This document shows, in pieces, positions 27,485 to 36,241 of a DNA stretch of 64,000 bases. Within the stretch, counting starts at the first letter, position 1; each line of letters begins with the position of its first letter. This stretch comes from Actinomycetota bacterium (GTDB taxonomy: Bacteria > Actinomycetota > Actinomycetes > Propionibacteriales > Nocardioidaceae): assembly GCA_009701885.1 (NCBI GenBank), contig WLJH01000001.1:62001-126000 (forward strand). Reading direction: 5' to 3'. Position numbers and translations under genes: made by a program. The notes under the pieces were generated by a model. The model did no database searches. It saw only the letters and a list, made by a program, of their open reading frames with translations, and had not been told where the DNA came from.

Positions 27485-27543
27485 CCCGCCGAGCGGTGAC
27501 AAGGGCTGAGACACGTCTCATGTACCAGGTCCTTGGCCAAAAC

Positions 27544-27557
27544 TGGAACGTGTTCTA
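27544..27557. promoter_or_regulatory. KstR-type operator 1 of the hsaADCB operon
   Basis: TGGAACGTGTTCTA is an exact consensus match. It overlaps TAGTCT (27556-27561), a -10-like hexamer about 36 nt before the HsaA ATG, which is preceded by AGGAG. Confidence 0.88.
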
Positions 27558-27564
27558 GTCTTGC

Positions 27565-27578
27565 TGCAACAGGTTCCA
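27565..27578. promoter_or_regulatory. KstR-type operator 2 of the hsaADCB operon
   Basis: TGCAACAGGTTCCA also fits TNNAACNNGTTNNA exactly. Its centre is 21 bp from the first site, two helical turns, so two repressor dimers could bind the same face. It lies in the presumed leader downstream of the -10. Confidence 0.7.
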
Positions 27579-27597
27579 CCGACCCAGGAGTTGTGCG

Positions 27598-28764
27598 ATG
27601 TCCCAGGCAGTCCTCGACGGCGTCCGCGACCTGCTCCCGACCTTCCGGGAGCGAGCCGAGGAGACCGAGGCACTCCGTGTTGTGCCGGAGTCCAACATCA
27701 AGGAGCTGGAGGAGACCGGCTTCTTCCAGCTGCTCCAGCCCAAGCGGTTCGACGGCTTCGAGTCCGACCCCGTGGACTTCTACACCGCGGTGCGTGACAT
27801 CGCGAGCGCCTGTGGCTCGACCGGCTGGGTCTCCAGCGTCGTCGGCGTCCACCCCTGGCAGGTCGCCCTCTTCGCCGACGAGGCCCAGCAGGCCGTCTGG
27901 GGCGAGGACACCAAGACCCGCCTCTCCTCGTCCTACGCCCCCACGGGCAAGGCGACGGTGACCGAGGGTGGCTACATCCTCAACGGCAAGTGGAGCTTCT
28001 CCTCCGGCGCCGACCACTGCCAGTGGGTGCTGCTCGGCGGCCTCGTGTTCACCGAGGAGGGCCAGATCGTCGACTTCAAGACGTTCATGGTCCCGCGCGA
28101 CAAGTACACGATCATCGACGTCTGGAACATGGTCGGCCTGGCCGGCACCGGCTCCAACGACATCCTGGTCGAGGACGTCTTCATCCCCGAGGCCTTCACC
28201 CTCTCCATGGGCGAGACCGGCCAGTGCCGCGGCCCGGGCCAGGAGCAGAACACCTCCGACCTCTACAAGCTGCCCTTCCACTCGATCTTCACGGGCACCA
28301 TCACCACGCCGATCATCGGCATGGCGATGGGCGCCTACGAGGAGCACATCGAGATGCAGCAGAAGCGCACCCGCGCCGCCTACCTCGGTGAGAAGGCCAG
28401 CCTCGACCCGTTCGCCGCGGTGCGCATCGCCCGCGCCTCGAGCGAGATCGACGCCGCCTGGGCCCTGCTGGTCAACAACATCCGCGAGGAGCAGGACTAC
28501 GTCGCCAAGGGCGAGAAGATCCCGCTCAAGACCCGGCTCAAGGTCCGCCGCGACCAGGTCATCGGCTCGCAGCGCGCCATCGAGGCCATCGACTCGCTGT
28601 TCGAGGCCTCCGGTGGCCGGGCCCTGACGAAGGGCACCTACCTCCAGCGTGCGTGGCGCGACGCCCACGCCGGTCGGGTGCACGCGGCCAACGACCCCGA
28701 GCGCGCCCTGCAGATGTTCGGCGCCCACGAGTTCGGGCACAAGATCGACCCGGGGATGTACTGA
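27598..28764 (+). CDS. hsaA: HsaA 3-HSA 4-hydroxylase, oxygenase component (388 aa)
   Basis: HsaA is the flavin-dependent monooxygenase that hydroxylates the phenolic seco-steroid 3-HSA to the catechol 3,4-DHSA, using reduced flavin from HsaB. The ACAD-like fold shows KWSFSSGADHCQWVLLGGLV and NMVGLAGTGSNDILVEDVFI. The C-terminus GAHEFGHKIDPGMY is as in the family. ATG 27598 follows AGGAG. HsaD starts 4 bp after its stop. Confidence 0.94.
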   Translation: MSQAVLDGVRDLLPTFRERAEETEALRVVPESNIKELEETGFFQLLQPKRFDGFESDPVDFYTAVRDIASACGSTGWVSSVVGVHPWQVALFADEAQQAVWGEDTKTRLSSSYAPTGKATVTEGGYILNGKWSFSSGADHCQWVLLGGLVFTEEGQIVDFKTFMVPRDKYTIIDVWNMVGLAGTGSNDILVEDVFIPEAFTLSMGETGQCRGPGQEQNTSDLYKLPFHSIFTGTITTPIIGMAMGAYEEHIEMQQKRTRAAYLGEKASLDPFAAVRIARASSEIDAAWALLVNNIREEQDYVAKGEKIPLKTRLKVRRDQVIGSQRAIEAIDSLFEASGGRALTKGTYLQRAWRDAHAGRVHAANDPERALQMFGAHEFGHKIDPGMY

Positions 28765-28768
28765 TCAC

Positions 28769-29674
28769 ATGACCTTCACCAAGGAGGACACCCGCCGCAC
28801 CGTCGCGGTGAAGACCGAGGCGGCGGGTGACCTCTCCCTGGCCTACTACGAGGCCGACGCCCGGGGCGACGACGCCGGCAAGGCCGAGCGCCTGCCGCTC
28901 GTGATGCTGCACGGCGGCGGCCCCGGGGCCTCGTCCTGGTCCAACTTCGGGCCGGCGCTGCCGGGCTTCGCCGAGGAGTTCCGCACCCTGCTGGTCGACC
29001 AGCCCGGGTTCGGCGCCTCCGACAAGCCGCCGGTGGTGGGCAACTACTACCGCTTCTCCGCCGACGCCGTCGTGGCCCTGCTCGACCAGCTCGGCATCGA
29101 GAAGGTGCACCTGCTCGGCAACAGCCTGGGCGGCGGTACGGCGATGCGGCTGGCGCTGTCCCACCCCAAACGGGTCGGCCGGCTGGTGCTGATGGGACCG
29201 GGCGGGCTCTCGCTCAACCTCTTCCACGCCGACCCCACCGAGGGCGTCCAGCGACTCATGGACTTCGGCGCGGACCCGACCCGCGAGAAGCTGCGCGCCT
29301 TCATCTCCTGCATGGTCGTGGACCAGTCCCTGGTCACCGACGAGCTGGTCGAGGCCCGCTTCGCCGACGCCACGGCCCCGGGGGCCCAGGAGGCCATGCG
29401 CTCCATGGGCATGTCCTTCTGGAACCCGGAGACCGCCGAGGACGGCATGCTGTGGCGCGAGGCGCACCGCCTGCGCAAGCACACCCTGCTCACCTGGGGG
29501 CGCGAGGACCGCGTCAACCCGCTCGACGGCGCGATGGTGGCGCTCAAGACCATCCCGCGCGCCCAGCTCCACGTCTTCCCCAACTGCGGCCACTGGGCGC
29601 AGATCGAGGCCGCCGAGGAGTTCCGCGAGGTGGCGACCGCCTTCCTCGCGCGCCACGTCGAGCGCACCCGCTGA
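28769..29674 (+). CDS. hsaD: HsaD meta-cleavage product hydrolase (301 aa)
   Basis: HsaD hydrolyses the ring-cleavage product 4,9-DSHA to the HIP precursor acid and 2-hydroxyhexa-2,4-dienoate. The triad is S119 in LLGNSLGGG, D247 in WGREDRVNP and H275 in NCGHWAQ, close to S114, D241 and H269 of the M. tuberculosis enzyme. LHGGGPGASSWSNF is the oxyanion-hole motif. ATG 28769 lies 4 bp after the HsaA stop within the AAGGAGG-containing start region of the operon. Confidence 0.94.
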   Translation: MTFTKEDTRRTVAVKTEAAGDLSLAYYEADARGDDAGKAERLPLVMLHGGGPGASSWSNFGPALPGFAEEFRTLLVDQPGFGASDKPPVVGNYYRFSADAVVALLDQLGIEKVHLLGNSLGGGTAMRLALSHPKRVGRLVLMGPGGLSLNLFHADPTEGVQRLMDFGADPTREKLRAFISCMVVDQSLVTDELVEARFADATAPGAQEAMRSMGMSFWNPETAEDGMLWREAHRLRKHTLLTWGREDRVNPLDGAMVALKTIPRAQLHVFPNCGHWAQIEAAEEFREVATAFLARHVERTR

Positions 29675-29705
29675 CCACAGTCTCCGCCTCGGGAGGGGCG
29701 CACCG

Positions 29706-30602
29706 ATGATCGACATCAAGTCCATGGGCTACGTCCGGGTCTCCAGCACCGACCTCGACCAGTGGCGCACCTTCGCCGGCAAGGTCCTCGGCCTCGCCGA
29801 GGGTCGCGGCCCGACGCCCGGCCACCTCTACTACCGCATCGACGAGGTGTCGGCACGGCTCGTGGTCGTGCCCGGCGAGGTCGACCAGCTCGACTGCGTC
29901 GGGTGGGAGGTGGCCGACCACCGGGCCCTGCAGGAGTGCCGCGAGCACCTGCAGAAGGCGGGCGTGGACTTCGTCGAGGGCACGAAGGAGGAGCTGGACG
30001 AGCGCCGCGTGCAGGAGCTGGTCCGGTTCACCGACCCCTTCGACAACGTCTTCGAGCTGTTCCACGGCATCACCTACGAGGCCCGTCCCGTCGTGACGCC
30101 GTACGCCGCGAGGTTCGTCACCGGCGACCAGGGGATGGGTCACATCGTGCTGCCGGTCACCGACGACGTGGAGGCCCTGCGCTTCTACACCGACGTCCTG
30201 GGCTTCCGGCTGCGCGACTCCATGAGCATGCCGGGCGAGTTCGTCGGCAAGGAGCCCGGCTCGAAGGTGTGGCTGCGCTTCCTGGGCGTCAACCCGCGCC
30301 ACCACTCATTGGCGTTCCTGCCGATGCCCAACCCGGCCAAGTGCGTCCACATCATGCTCGAGGTCGACGAGCTCGACGACGTGGGTCGAGCGCTCGAGCG
30401 CGTGCGCAAGCACGGGGCTCCGCTCTCGGCGACGCTGGGCCGGCACATGAACGACGAGATGGTCTCCTTCTACGTCAAGAGCCCGGCAGGCTTCGACGTC
30501 GAGTTCGGCACCGACGGCCTGCGGGTCGAGGACCGGTCGTGGGTCGCGCGCGAGTCGACCGCGGTCTCCTACTGGGGCCACGACTTCGGCGGCGGTCGGT
30601 AG
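29706..30602 (+). CDS. hsaC: HsaC extradiol (2,3-catechol) dioxygenase (298 aa)
   Basis: HsaC opens ring A of 3,4-DHSA by meta cleavage. This is a two-domain vicinal-oxygen-chelate protein; the iron ligands H146 (GMGHIVLPV), H215 (VHIMLEVDE) and E266 (FDVEFGTDG) are in the catalytic C-terminal domain. The N-terminal domain (1-130) lacks ligands, as expected. GGGAGG precedes ATG 29706. Confidence 0.95.
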   Translation: MIDIKSMGYVRVSSTDLDQWRTFAGKVLGLAEGRGPTPGHLYYRIDEVSARLVVVPGEVDQLDCVGWEVADHRALQECREHLQKAGVDFVEGTKEELDERRVQELVRFTDPFDNVFELFHGITYEARPVVTPYAARFVTGDQGMGHIVLPVTDDVEALRFYTDVLGFRLRDSMSMPGEFVGKEPGSKVWLRFLGVNPRHHSLAFLPMPNPAKCVHIMLEVDELDDVGRALERVRKHGAPLSATLGRHMNDEMVSFYVKSPAGFDVEFGTDGLRVEDRSWVARESTAVSYWGHDFGGGR

Positions 30603-30646
30603 ACCCCGTCGTGCTGGAAGGCATCGAGGTACCTAGGCTGGCACGC

Positions 30647-31288
30647 ATGGAGTCCCACGAGATCCCCGAGGGCATGCGCGCGGACGCACGCGCCACGTGG
30701 CCCAGCCCCGAGCTGATCGACTCCTGGCTGGGCGACTCCCTCTTCGGGCTGCGCCCCGGCGACGAGGTCGAGGTCCCGGCCGACGACGGGGAGGCCGTGG
30801 CTGCCGCCCGGCGCTTCCGCGACGTGCTCTCGCAGTTCGCCTCCGGCGTCACGGTGGTGACCTCGATGAGCGGCGGTGAGCCGGTCGGCATGACCTGCCA
30901 GTCCTTCTCCAGCGTCTCGCTCGACCCGCCGCTGGTCACGTTCATCCCGGCCAAGACCTCACGTGCGTGGCCGCTGATCCACCGCTCCGGCAAGTTCTGC
31001 GTCAACGTCCTTGCCGCCGACCAGGACTGGCTGTCCAACCAGATGGCCAGCCGCGGTGCCGACAAGTTCGCCGGCGTCGACTGGGTGCCGACCGAGGCGA
31101 CCGGGTCGCCGCTGATCCGCGGGACGCTCGCGCACCTGGACTGCACGATCCACGCGGTCCACGAGGCCGGTGACCACTACATCGTGGTGGGCCGGGTGCA
31201 GGCGCTGGAGACCGGCGACGTCGAGGACCCCCTGCTCTTCTTCCGTGGTCGCTACTCGACCACGGAGCGGGTGACCGACGGGGCCTGA
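30647..31288 (+). CDS. hsaB: HsaB flavin reductase of the 3-HSA hydroxylase (213 aa)
   Basis: The split-barrel FMN reductase domain starts at about residue 60: FASGVTVVTSMSGGEPVGMT, then CQSFSSVSLDPPLVTFIPAK. HsaB reduces flavin with NADH for HsaA. Residues 1-58 are an N-terminal extension relative to the usual size of about 187 residues; ATG 30647 is used because the extension is in a normal coding style, but an internal start at 30677 (ATG) is possible. The gene order hsaA-D-C-B matches mycobacteria. Confidence 0.88.
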   Translation: MESHEIPEGMRADARATWPSPELIDSWLGDSLFGLRPGDEVEVPADDGEAVAAARRFRDVLSQFASGVTVVTSMSGGEPVGMTCQSFSSVSLDPPLVTFIPAKTSRAWPLIHRSGKFCVNVLAADQDWLSNQMASRGADKFAGVDWVPTEATGSPLIRGTLAHLDCTIHAVHEAGDHYIVVGRVQALETGDVEDPLLFFRGRYSTTERVTDGA

Positions 31289-31566
31289 GAGAGCCAGCAC
31301 GCAACTCCCAGGCACCGCCGAGCCCCCCAAGCCGGCTGACGCCCTCCGGGGGTGGGTGAAGGACCCAGCCGTCGGCCCGGGTCGATCCCGCGTGCTGCGC
31401 GGGCCCTGGGCCATGACAAGAAACCTAAGCGGGGGCACACCACACGTCCGCCACCTCGACCTCACCCACGCACCACGGCTCGGCAACAACTGCCGGTGGG
31501 TGCGTTGTTGCCGAGCCGTGGGGTGAGGTCGCCGGCGTGGCGGCGGGGCCGGGGGTCGTCGCCCGG
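31289..31566. other. Intergenic region between convergent hsaB and fadE33
   Basis: No gene is seen. The left part is GC-rich with short inverted repeats; the right part holds one long hairpin (see 31457-31531). I compared it with known riboswitch and small RNA patterns without a convincing match. Confidence 0.4.
31457..31531. terminator. Long two-tier hairpin between convergent operons
   Basis: An 18-bp perfect stem pairs 31473-31490 with 31504-31521 around a 13-nt loop (left arm begins CCACGGCTCGGCAACAAC). A second 10-bp tier pairs CGACCTCACC (31457-31466) with GGTGAGGTCG (31522-31531), leaving a 6-nt bulge. It sits between the stops of hsaB and fadE33, so it probably ends transcription from both sides. 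Confidence 0.65.
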
Positions 31567-32565
31567 CTAGGGCAGGACCAGCGCGGCGCGGTGCTCGTGG
31601 GGCGCCCCGAAGAGCCGTCCGAGCGCGTGCGCACGCTTGACGACCAGGTGCGCGTCGTGCTCCCAGGTGATGGCGATGCCGCCGTGCATCTGCACGGTCT
31701 CGGCCGCGACCCGGGCCACGGCCTCGCCGACGTAGGACTTCGCGGCGTGCACGACCTGGCCGGCCTCGGGGTCGCCGGCGGCGACGGCGTACGCCGCTCC
31801 CCACGCCGCCGAGCGGGACATCTCCAGGAGCACCAGCATCTCGGCCATCCGGTGCTTCAACGCCTGGAAGGAGCCGATCGGCCGACCGAACTGCACACGG
31901 TCCTTGCTGTAGGCCACCGTCATGTCCAGGCCGCGCTGGGCACAGCCCACGGCGAGTGCCACGGCGCCGACCGCGCCCACGAGGTCGGCGCGCTCGACGG
32001 CCGGTGCCGCGTTCCCGATGCGGGTCGCGCGCGCGGTGTCGACGGTCAGGCTGCCCAGCCGCAGGGTCTGGTCCATGGAGGGGGTCCAGGTGGCCGCGGC
32101 GCCCGGGACCTCCAGCAGGTCCTCGCCCGAGGCGACGACCAGGACGTCGGCGTGGTCGGCGTCCAGCACGGCCCGTGCGTGGCCGTCGACGAGGACCGCG
32201 AAGGCTCCGACCTCACCGGCGACCAGACGGGGGAGCAGCCGTGCCTTCGCGTCGTCGTCAGCACCGGCCAGGAGGGCCTCGGCGGTGACGAGCGAGGAGA
32301 GCATCGGCACGGGTGCCAGGGCGCGACCGAGCTCCTCGAGCACCAGCACCGCCTCGACCAGCGTGGCCCCGACACCGTCGTGCTCCTCCGGCACGACCAG
32401 CGCCGCGACGCCGATCTGCTCGCACAGGAACCGCCACAGGTCGGCGTCGTAGCCGGCCTCCGACGCGATTGCCGCCCGCACCGCGCGGCTGTCGCAGCGC
32501 TTGTCGAGCAGCGCGCGGACGGTGCTGACCAGCTCGGTCTGCTCCTCGGAGAGCGAGAGGTCCAT
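31567..32565 (-). CDS. ipdE2: IpdE2 (FadE33) acyl-CoA dehydrogenase subunit (332 aa)
   Basis: In M. tuberculosis IpdE2 forms a heterotetramer with IpdE1 (FadE30) and dehydrogenates 5OH-HIP-CoA. MDLSLSEEQTELVSTVRALL starts the protein; KDRVQFGRPIGSFQALKHRM and QMHGGIAITWEHDAHL are ACAD C-terminal segments. At 332 residues it is a short beta-type subunit lacking parts of the flavin site. It is the last gene of the minus-strand fadD3 operon, and its ATG overlaps the FadE32 stop by one base. Confidence 0.87.
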   Translation of the reverse strand: MDLSLSEEQTELVSTVRALLDKRCDSRAVRAAIASEAGYDADLWRFLCEQIGVAALVVPEEHDGVGATLVEAVLVLEELGRALAPVPMLSSLVTAEALLAGADDDAKARLLPRLVAGEVGAFAVLVDGHARAVLDADHADVLVVASGEDLLEVPGAAATWTPSMDQTLRLGSLTVDTARATRIGNAAPAVERADLVGAVGAVALAVGCAQRGLDMTVAYSKDRVQFGRPIGSFQALKHRMAEMLVLLEMSRSAAWGAAYAVAAGDPEAGQVVHAAKSYVGEAVARVAAETVQMHGGIAITWEHDAHLVVKRAHALGRLFGAPHEHRAALVLP

Positions 32566-33467
32566 CAGCGCACCTCCGCCCCGGTCTCGGTGAGCTGCTG
32601 GAGCAGCCGCTCGCGGTGGAGGGACGCGGTGCCCCACGCGCCGACCAGGGCGCGGATCCGACCCAGCCACAGGCTCAGGTCGAACTCCTGGGTGTAGCCG
32701 ATGGCGCCGTGGACCTGCAGGCCCGTGCGCGAGGCGAGGTACGCCGCGTCGCCGGCCGCCACCTTGGCGGCCGAGACCGGCACGTCGCCGAGGGCGACAC
32801 CCAGCACCAGGGGCCGGGCGAAGTCGAGCGCGATGCGCACGTCGGCCAGCGCGTGCTTGATCGCCTGGTAGGAGCCGATCGGGCGGCCGAACTGGGTGCG
32901 CTGCTTCACGTAGGTCACCGAGTCGGCCAGCACCCGCTCCCCGGCGCCGAGGAGCTCGGCGGAGCAGGCCAGCACGGCCAGGTCGAAGGCCTCGCGCAGG
33001 CGCGGCGTGCCCTGGTCGAGGTCGGCGCCGTCGACCTCGAAGAGCCGACGCGTGCGGTCGACCGAGCCGCGCATCGCACCCACCTGCGTGGTGGGGGCCG
33101 CCCCGACGTACACCTGGTCGGCGATGTCGGCGTCGAGCGCCAGGGGCACGTGCGGGGGGACGACTGCGGTCGCGACGCCCTCGACCTCGCGGCCCAGCAG
33201 CACCGGGAGGAACGCGGCGGACTCGATCCACGGGCCGGGGACGACGTGCCGCCCGATCGCCTCGAAGGCGATCGCCACCTCGACCGACGACGCGTCGGTC
33301 GCCAGGGAGGTCACCCCGAGGTCGGCGAGCCGCTTCCACAGCCCCAGCCCGGGGGCGTGGTCGCCCTCGGCCCAGGCGCGGGCGGCCGCCACGGTGCCGG
33401 CGCCGGCGAGAAGGGACTCCAGCGCGGACGCGAAGTCGCGCTGGTCCTCGTCGAGCTCGAACCTCAC
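32565..33467 (-). CDS. fadE32: FadE32-type acyl-CoA dehydrogenase subunit (300 aa)
   Basis: A short ACAD-like subunit whose closest positional counterpart is FadE32; in mycobacteria it pairs with FadE31. FELDEDQRDFASALESLLAG opens the protein, and VKQRTQFGRPIGSYQAIKHA and LQVHGAIGYTQEFDLSLWLG are conserved. GTG 33467 overlaps the FadE31 stop (33464). The central region is shortened, so catalysis must depend on the partner subunit. Confidence 0.85.
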   Translation of the reverse strand: MRFELDEDQRDFASALESLLAGAGTVAAARAWAEGDHAPGLGLWKRLADLGVTSLATDASSVEVAIAFEAIGRHVVPGPWIESAAFLPVLLGREVEGVATAVVPPHVPLALDADIADQVYVGAAPTTQVGAMRGSVDRTRRLFEVDGADLDQGTPRLREAFDLAVLACSAELLGAGERVLADSVTYVKQRTQFGRPIGSYQAIKHALADVRIALDFARPLVLGVALGDVPVSAAKVAAGDAAYLASRTGLQVHGAIGYTQEFDLSLWLGRIRALVGAWGTASLHRERLLQQLTETGAEVR

Positions 33468-34669
33468 GAGACTGCCCCCTTCGACTCGGGCCTGGGTTGG
33501 GACTGGGGTTGGTTCGGCTTCGGCTCGCGGGGGAGCCCGAGGATCCGCTCCGCGACGATGTTGCGCTGGACCTCGTTGGTGCCGGCGTAGATCGGCCCGG
33601 ACAGCGAGAAGGTGTAGCCGTCGAGCCAGGTCGACTCGACCTCGCCCTCGGGGCCGAGCAGGTCGAGCGCGGTCTCGTGGAGGGCCACGTCGAGCTCGGA
33701 CCAGAAGACCTTGTTGACCGAGCCCGCTGCGCCCATGTCGCCGCCGTCGCGCAGCCGCGTCACGGTGCCCCAGGTGTAGAGGCGGTAGGCCTGCGCGGCG
33801 ATCCACGCGTCGACGACCCGGTCGCCGGCGGCGGCGGGGGCGTCCGGCGTACGCCGGTAGAGCTCGAGCAGCCGGTCGGCTGCGGCGCAGAACCGGCCGG
33901 GGGAGCGCAGGGAGAGCCCGCGCTCGTTGCCGGCGGTGCTCATGGCCACCCGCCAGCCGTCACCGACGCCGCCGAGCACGTCGGCGTCGGGGACGAAGAC
34001 CTCCTCGAAGAAGATCTCCGCGAAGCCCGCCTCGCCGTCGAGCTGGGCGATCGGGCGCACGGTGATGCCGGGGGCGTCGAGCGGGAAGAGGAAGTAGGTG
34101 AGCCCCGCGTGCTTCTGCGCCTCGGGGTCGGAGCGGAAGAGCCCGAAGCCCCAGTGGGCCAGCGCCGCGCGGGAGGACCAGGTCTTCTGCCCGTTCAGGA
34201 CCCAGCCGCCGCGCTCGTCGTCGCGCCGCGCGGTCGAGCGCAGGGAGGCGAGGTCGGAGCCGGCCTCCGGCTCGGACCAGCACTGCGCCCAGACCTGCTC
34301 GCCGGTGGCCATGCTGGGCAGGAAGCGCTGCTGCTGCTCGGGGGTGCCGTGCTCGAAAAGGATGGGGGCGAGCAGGAAGATGCCGTTCTGGGAGACGCGG
34401 CCGGGGGCGCCGGCGCGGTAGTACTCCTCCTCGAAGACCACCCACTCCACGAGCGAGGCCTCGCGACCGCCGAACTCCCGCGGCCACGACACCACCGAGA
34501 GGCGGGCCTCGGCGAGCCGGCGCTCCCACTCCTGGTGCAGCACCCACCCCTCGGGGGTGTCCATGGAGGGCAGCGGCTCGGCCGGGACGTTCTCGGCGAG
34601 CCAGGCCCGGGCCTCGGCCTGGAAGGCCAGCTCGGACTCGGACAGCTCCAGGTTCATCGTCTCGGTCAT
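33464..34669 (-). CDS. fadE31: FadE31-type acyl-CoA dehydrogenase, alpha-type subunit (401 aa)
   Basis: A full-length ACAD: WSEPEAGSDLASLRSTARRD, VLNGQKTWSSRAALAHWGFG, and GPIYAGTNEVQRNIVAERIL with the terminal FAD-contact motif. It probably supplies the active site for complexes with FadE32 or FadE33 in C/D-ring beta-oxidation. ATG 34669 overlaps the FadD3 stop (ATGA). The C-terminus has a short Pro/Gln tail (KPNQPQSQPRPE) not usual for the family. Confidence 0.87.
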   Translation of the reverse strand: MTETMNLELSESELAFQAEARAWLAENVPAEPLPSMDTPEGWVLHQEWERRLAEARLSVVSWPREFGGREASLVEWVVFEEEYYRAGAPGRVSQNGIFLLAPILFEHGTPEQQQRFLPSMATGEQVWAQCWSEPEAGSDLASLRSTARRDDERGGWVLNGQKTWSSRAALAHWGFGLFRSDPEAQKHAGLTYFLFPLDAPGITVRPIAQLDGEAGFAEIFFEEVFVPDADVLGGVGDGWRVAMSTAGNERGLSLRSPGRFCAAADRLLELYRRTPDAPAAAGDRVVDAWIAAQAYRLYTWGTVTRLRDGGDMGAAGSVNKVFWSELDVALHETALDLLGPEGEVESTWLDGYTFSLSGPIYAGTNEVQRNIVAERILGLPREPKPNQPQSQPRPESKGAVS

Positions 34670-36186
34670 CGCAGATCCTTCTTCAGCACCTTGCCGGACA
34701 GGTTGCGCGGGAGCGCGCCCGTGAACTCCACCTGTCGCGGCACCTTGAAGTTCGCCAGGTGCTCCCTGGCGAACGCGACGACGACCTCGTCGGTGAGGTC
34801 CTCGCCGGCGGGGGTCGCGGCCCGGACGACGAAGGCCTTGCCGACCTCGCCCATCCGCTCGTCCGGCACCCCGACCACGGCGACGTCCGCCACGCCGTCG
34901 AGCCGCATCAGCTGCTGCTCGACCTCGGCCGGGTAGACGTTGAAGCCGCCGGAGATGTACATGTCCTTGAGCCGGTCGGTGATCCGCAGGTTCCCCGCCT
35001 CGTCGAGGACGCCCACGTCGCCGGTGTGCAGCCAGCCGTCCTCGTCGATCGCCTCGGCCGTGGCCTCCGTGTCGTCGAGGTAGCCGAGCATCACGAACTC
35101 GCCCCGCACCAGCAGTTCCCCGGTCTCCGGGTGCGTGCGCGTCTCCATCCCGGGGATCGCGCGGCCGCACGTGGTGGCGACCAGCTCGGCCGGGTCGCCG
35201 TCGCGGGCCATCGTCACCACCACGGCCTCGGTCATGCCGAACGCGGTGACGACCTGGTCGATGCCGAGCCCCTCGGGGGCGGCGGCGCGCATCCGCTCGA
35301 TCAGCACGACCGGCACCACGGCGGCGCCGGTGACGGCGAGGCGGAGGCTGGAGAGGTCGCGCTCCGCGCGGCCGGGAGCGGCGAGGAGCGACTGGTAGAT
35401 CGTGGGGGCGCCGGGCAGCACGGTGATCCGCTCGGTCTCGACCAGCCGCATGGTCTCGTCGAGGTCGAAGGTCGCGACCGGGTAGAGCGTGGCGCCGGTG
35501 AGCAGCCCGACGAGGATGCCGATCTTGTAGCCGAAGGAGTGGAAGAACGGGTTGACCACGAGGTAGCGGTCGTCCTGCCGGACGCCCCCGAGCTCGGCCC
35601 AGGCGCGGGCGACGCCGATCGACTGGCGGTGGGCGCTCATCGCGCCCTTGGGCTTCCCGGTGGTGCCCGAGGTGAACAGGACGTCGGCGACGTCGTCGGC
35701 GGTGACCGCGTCCGCCCGTGCCTCGACCTCGGCTGCAGGCACCTGCTCGCCGGCCTGCCGCACCCGAGCGAGGTCGGCGAGGTCGACGACCGCCTCGGGG
35801 GCGTCACCGCCGCGCGCGGCGGCCAGCTCCGCACGCTGGCTGCGGCCCAGGAAGCCGTCGGCCAGCACCACGACCGGGGCCGCGGTCCGGGCGACCAGGT
35901 CCGCGACCTCCGCGCCGGTGTAGCGGGAGTTCGCAGGGACGAGCACGCCGCCGGCGTACGTCGTCGCGAGGGCCGTAACGGCCCAGTCGATGCTGTTGGG
36001 TGCCCACAGGACGACCCGGTCGCCGACGCCGAGGCCGTGGGCCACCAGGCCTCGGGCCACCGCGCGCACCTCATCGAGCAGCGCGGCGTGGGAAAGGGTG
36101 CGGTCGCCCTCGATGTACGCCGGGTGGTCGCCGAAGCGCGCCACAGCGGCCCGGAGCACCGCGGGGATGGTCTGCTCTGTGATCAC
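34666..36186 (-). CDS. fadD3: FadD3 HIP-CoA ligase (506 aa)
   Basis: FadD3 activates HIP, the C/D-ring propionate left after rings A and B are removed, to HIP-CoA; HIP-CoA is the effector that releases KstR2. The adenylation motif is LFTSGTTGKPKGAMS, with TAFGMTEA and WLHTGDVGVLDEAGNLRITD, then the C-terminal lysine loop GALPRNLSGKVLKKDLR. GTG 36186 is the first codon giving the family start. It heads a four-gene overlapping operon (fadD3-fadE31-fadE32-fadE33) beginning 30 bp from the KstR2 operator. Confidence 0.93.
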   Translation of the reverse strand: MITEQTIPAVLRAAVARFGDHPAYIEGDRTLSHAALLDEVRAVARGLVAHGLGVGDRVVLWAPNSIDWAVTALATTYAGGVLVPANSRYTGAEVADLVARTAAPVVVLADGFLGRSQRAELAAARGGDAPEAVVDLADLARVRQAGEQVPAAEVEARADAVTADDVADVLFTSGTTGKPKGAMSAHRQSIGVARAWAELGGVRQDDRYLVVNPFFHSFGYKIGILVGLLTGATLYPVATFDLDETMRLVETERITVLPGAPTIYQSLLAAPGRAERDLSSLRLAVTGAAVVPVVLIERMRAAAPEGLGIDQVVTAFGMTEAVVVTMARDGDPAELVATTCGRAIPGMETRTHPETGELLVRGEFVMLGYLDDTEATAEAIDEDGWLHTGDVGVLDEAGNLRITDRLKDMYISGGFNVYPAEVEQQLMRLDGVADVAVVGVPDERMGEVGKAFVVRAATPAGEDLTDEVVVAFAREHLANFKVPRQVEFTGALPRNLSGKVLKKDLR

Positions 36187-36215
36187 GCTGATCGACGTCG
36201 CCTCTCACTCAACCA

Positions 36216-36229
36216 AGCAAGTGCTTGGT
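36216..36229. promoter_or_regulatory. KstR2-type operator between fadD3 and fadE30
   Basis: AGCAAGTGCTTGGT fits the KstR2 motif AnCAAGnnCTTGnT exactly, inside a near-palindrome at 36212-36229. TAGGGT (36229-36234) follows as a -10-like hexamer, 7 nt before the FadE30 GTG. The other KstR2 site in the window (47492) has the same context. Confidence 0.92.
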
Positions 36230-36241
36230 AGGGTAGCACCC

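Noticed and set aside
31289..31456. A possible riboswitch or small RNA, for example c-di-AMP-like
   Set aside because: The GC-rich stem pieces do not show the conserved core sequences, and no gene starts downstream in either direction; both flanking genes end here.
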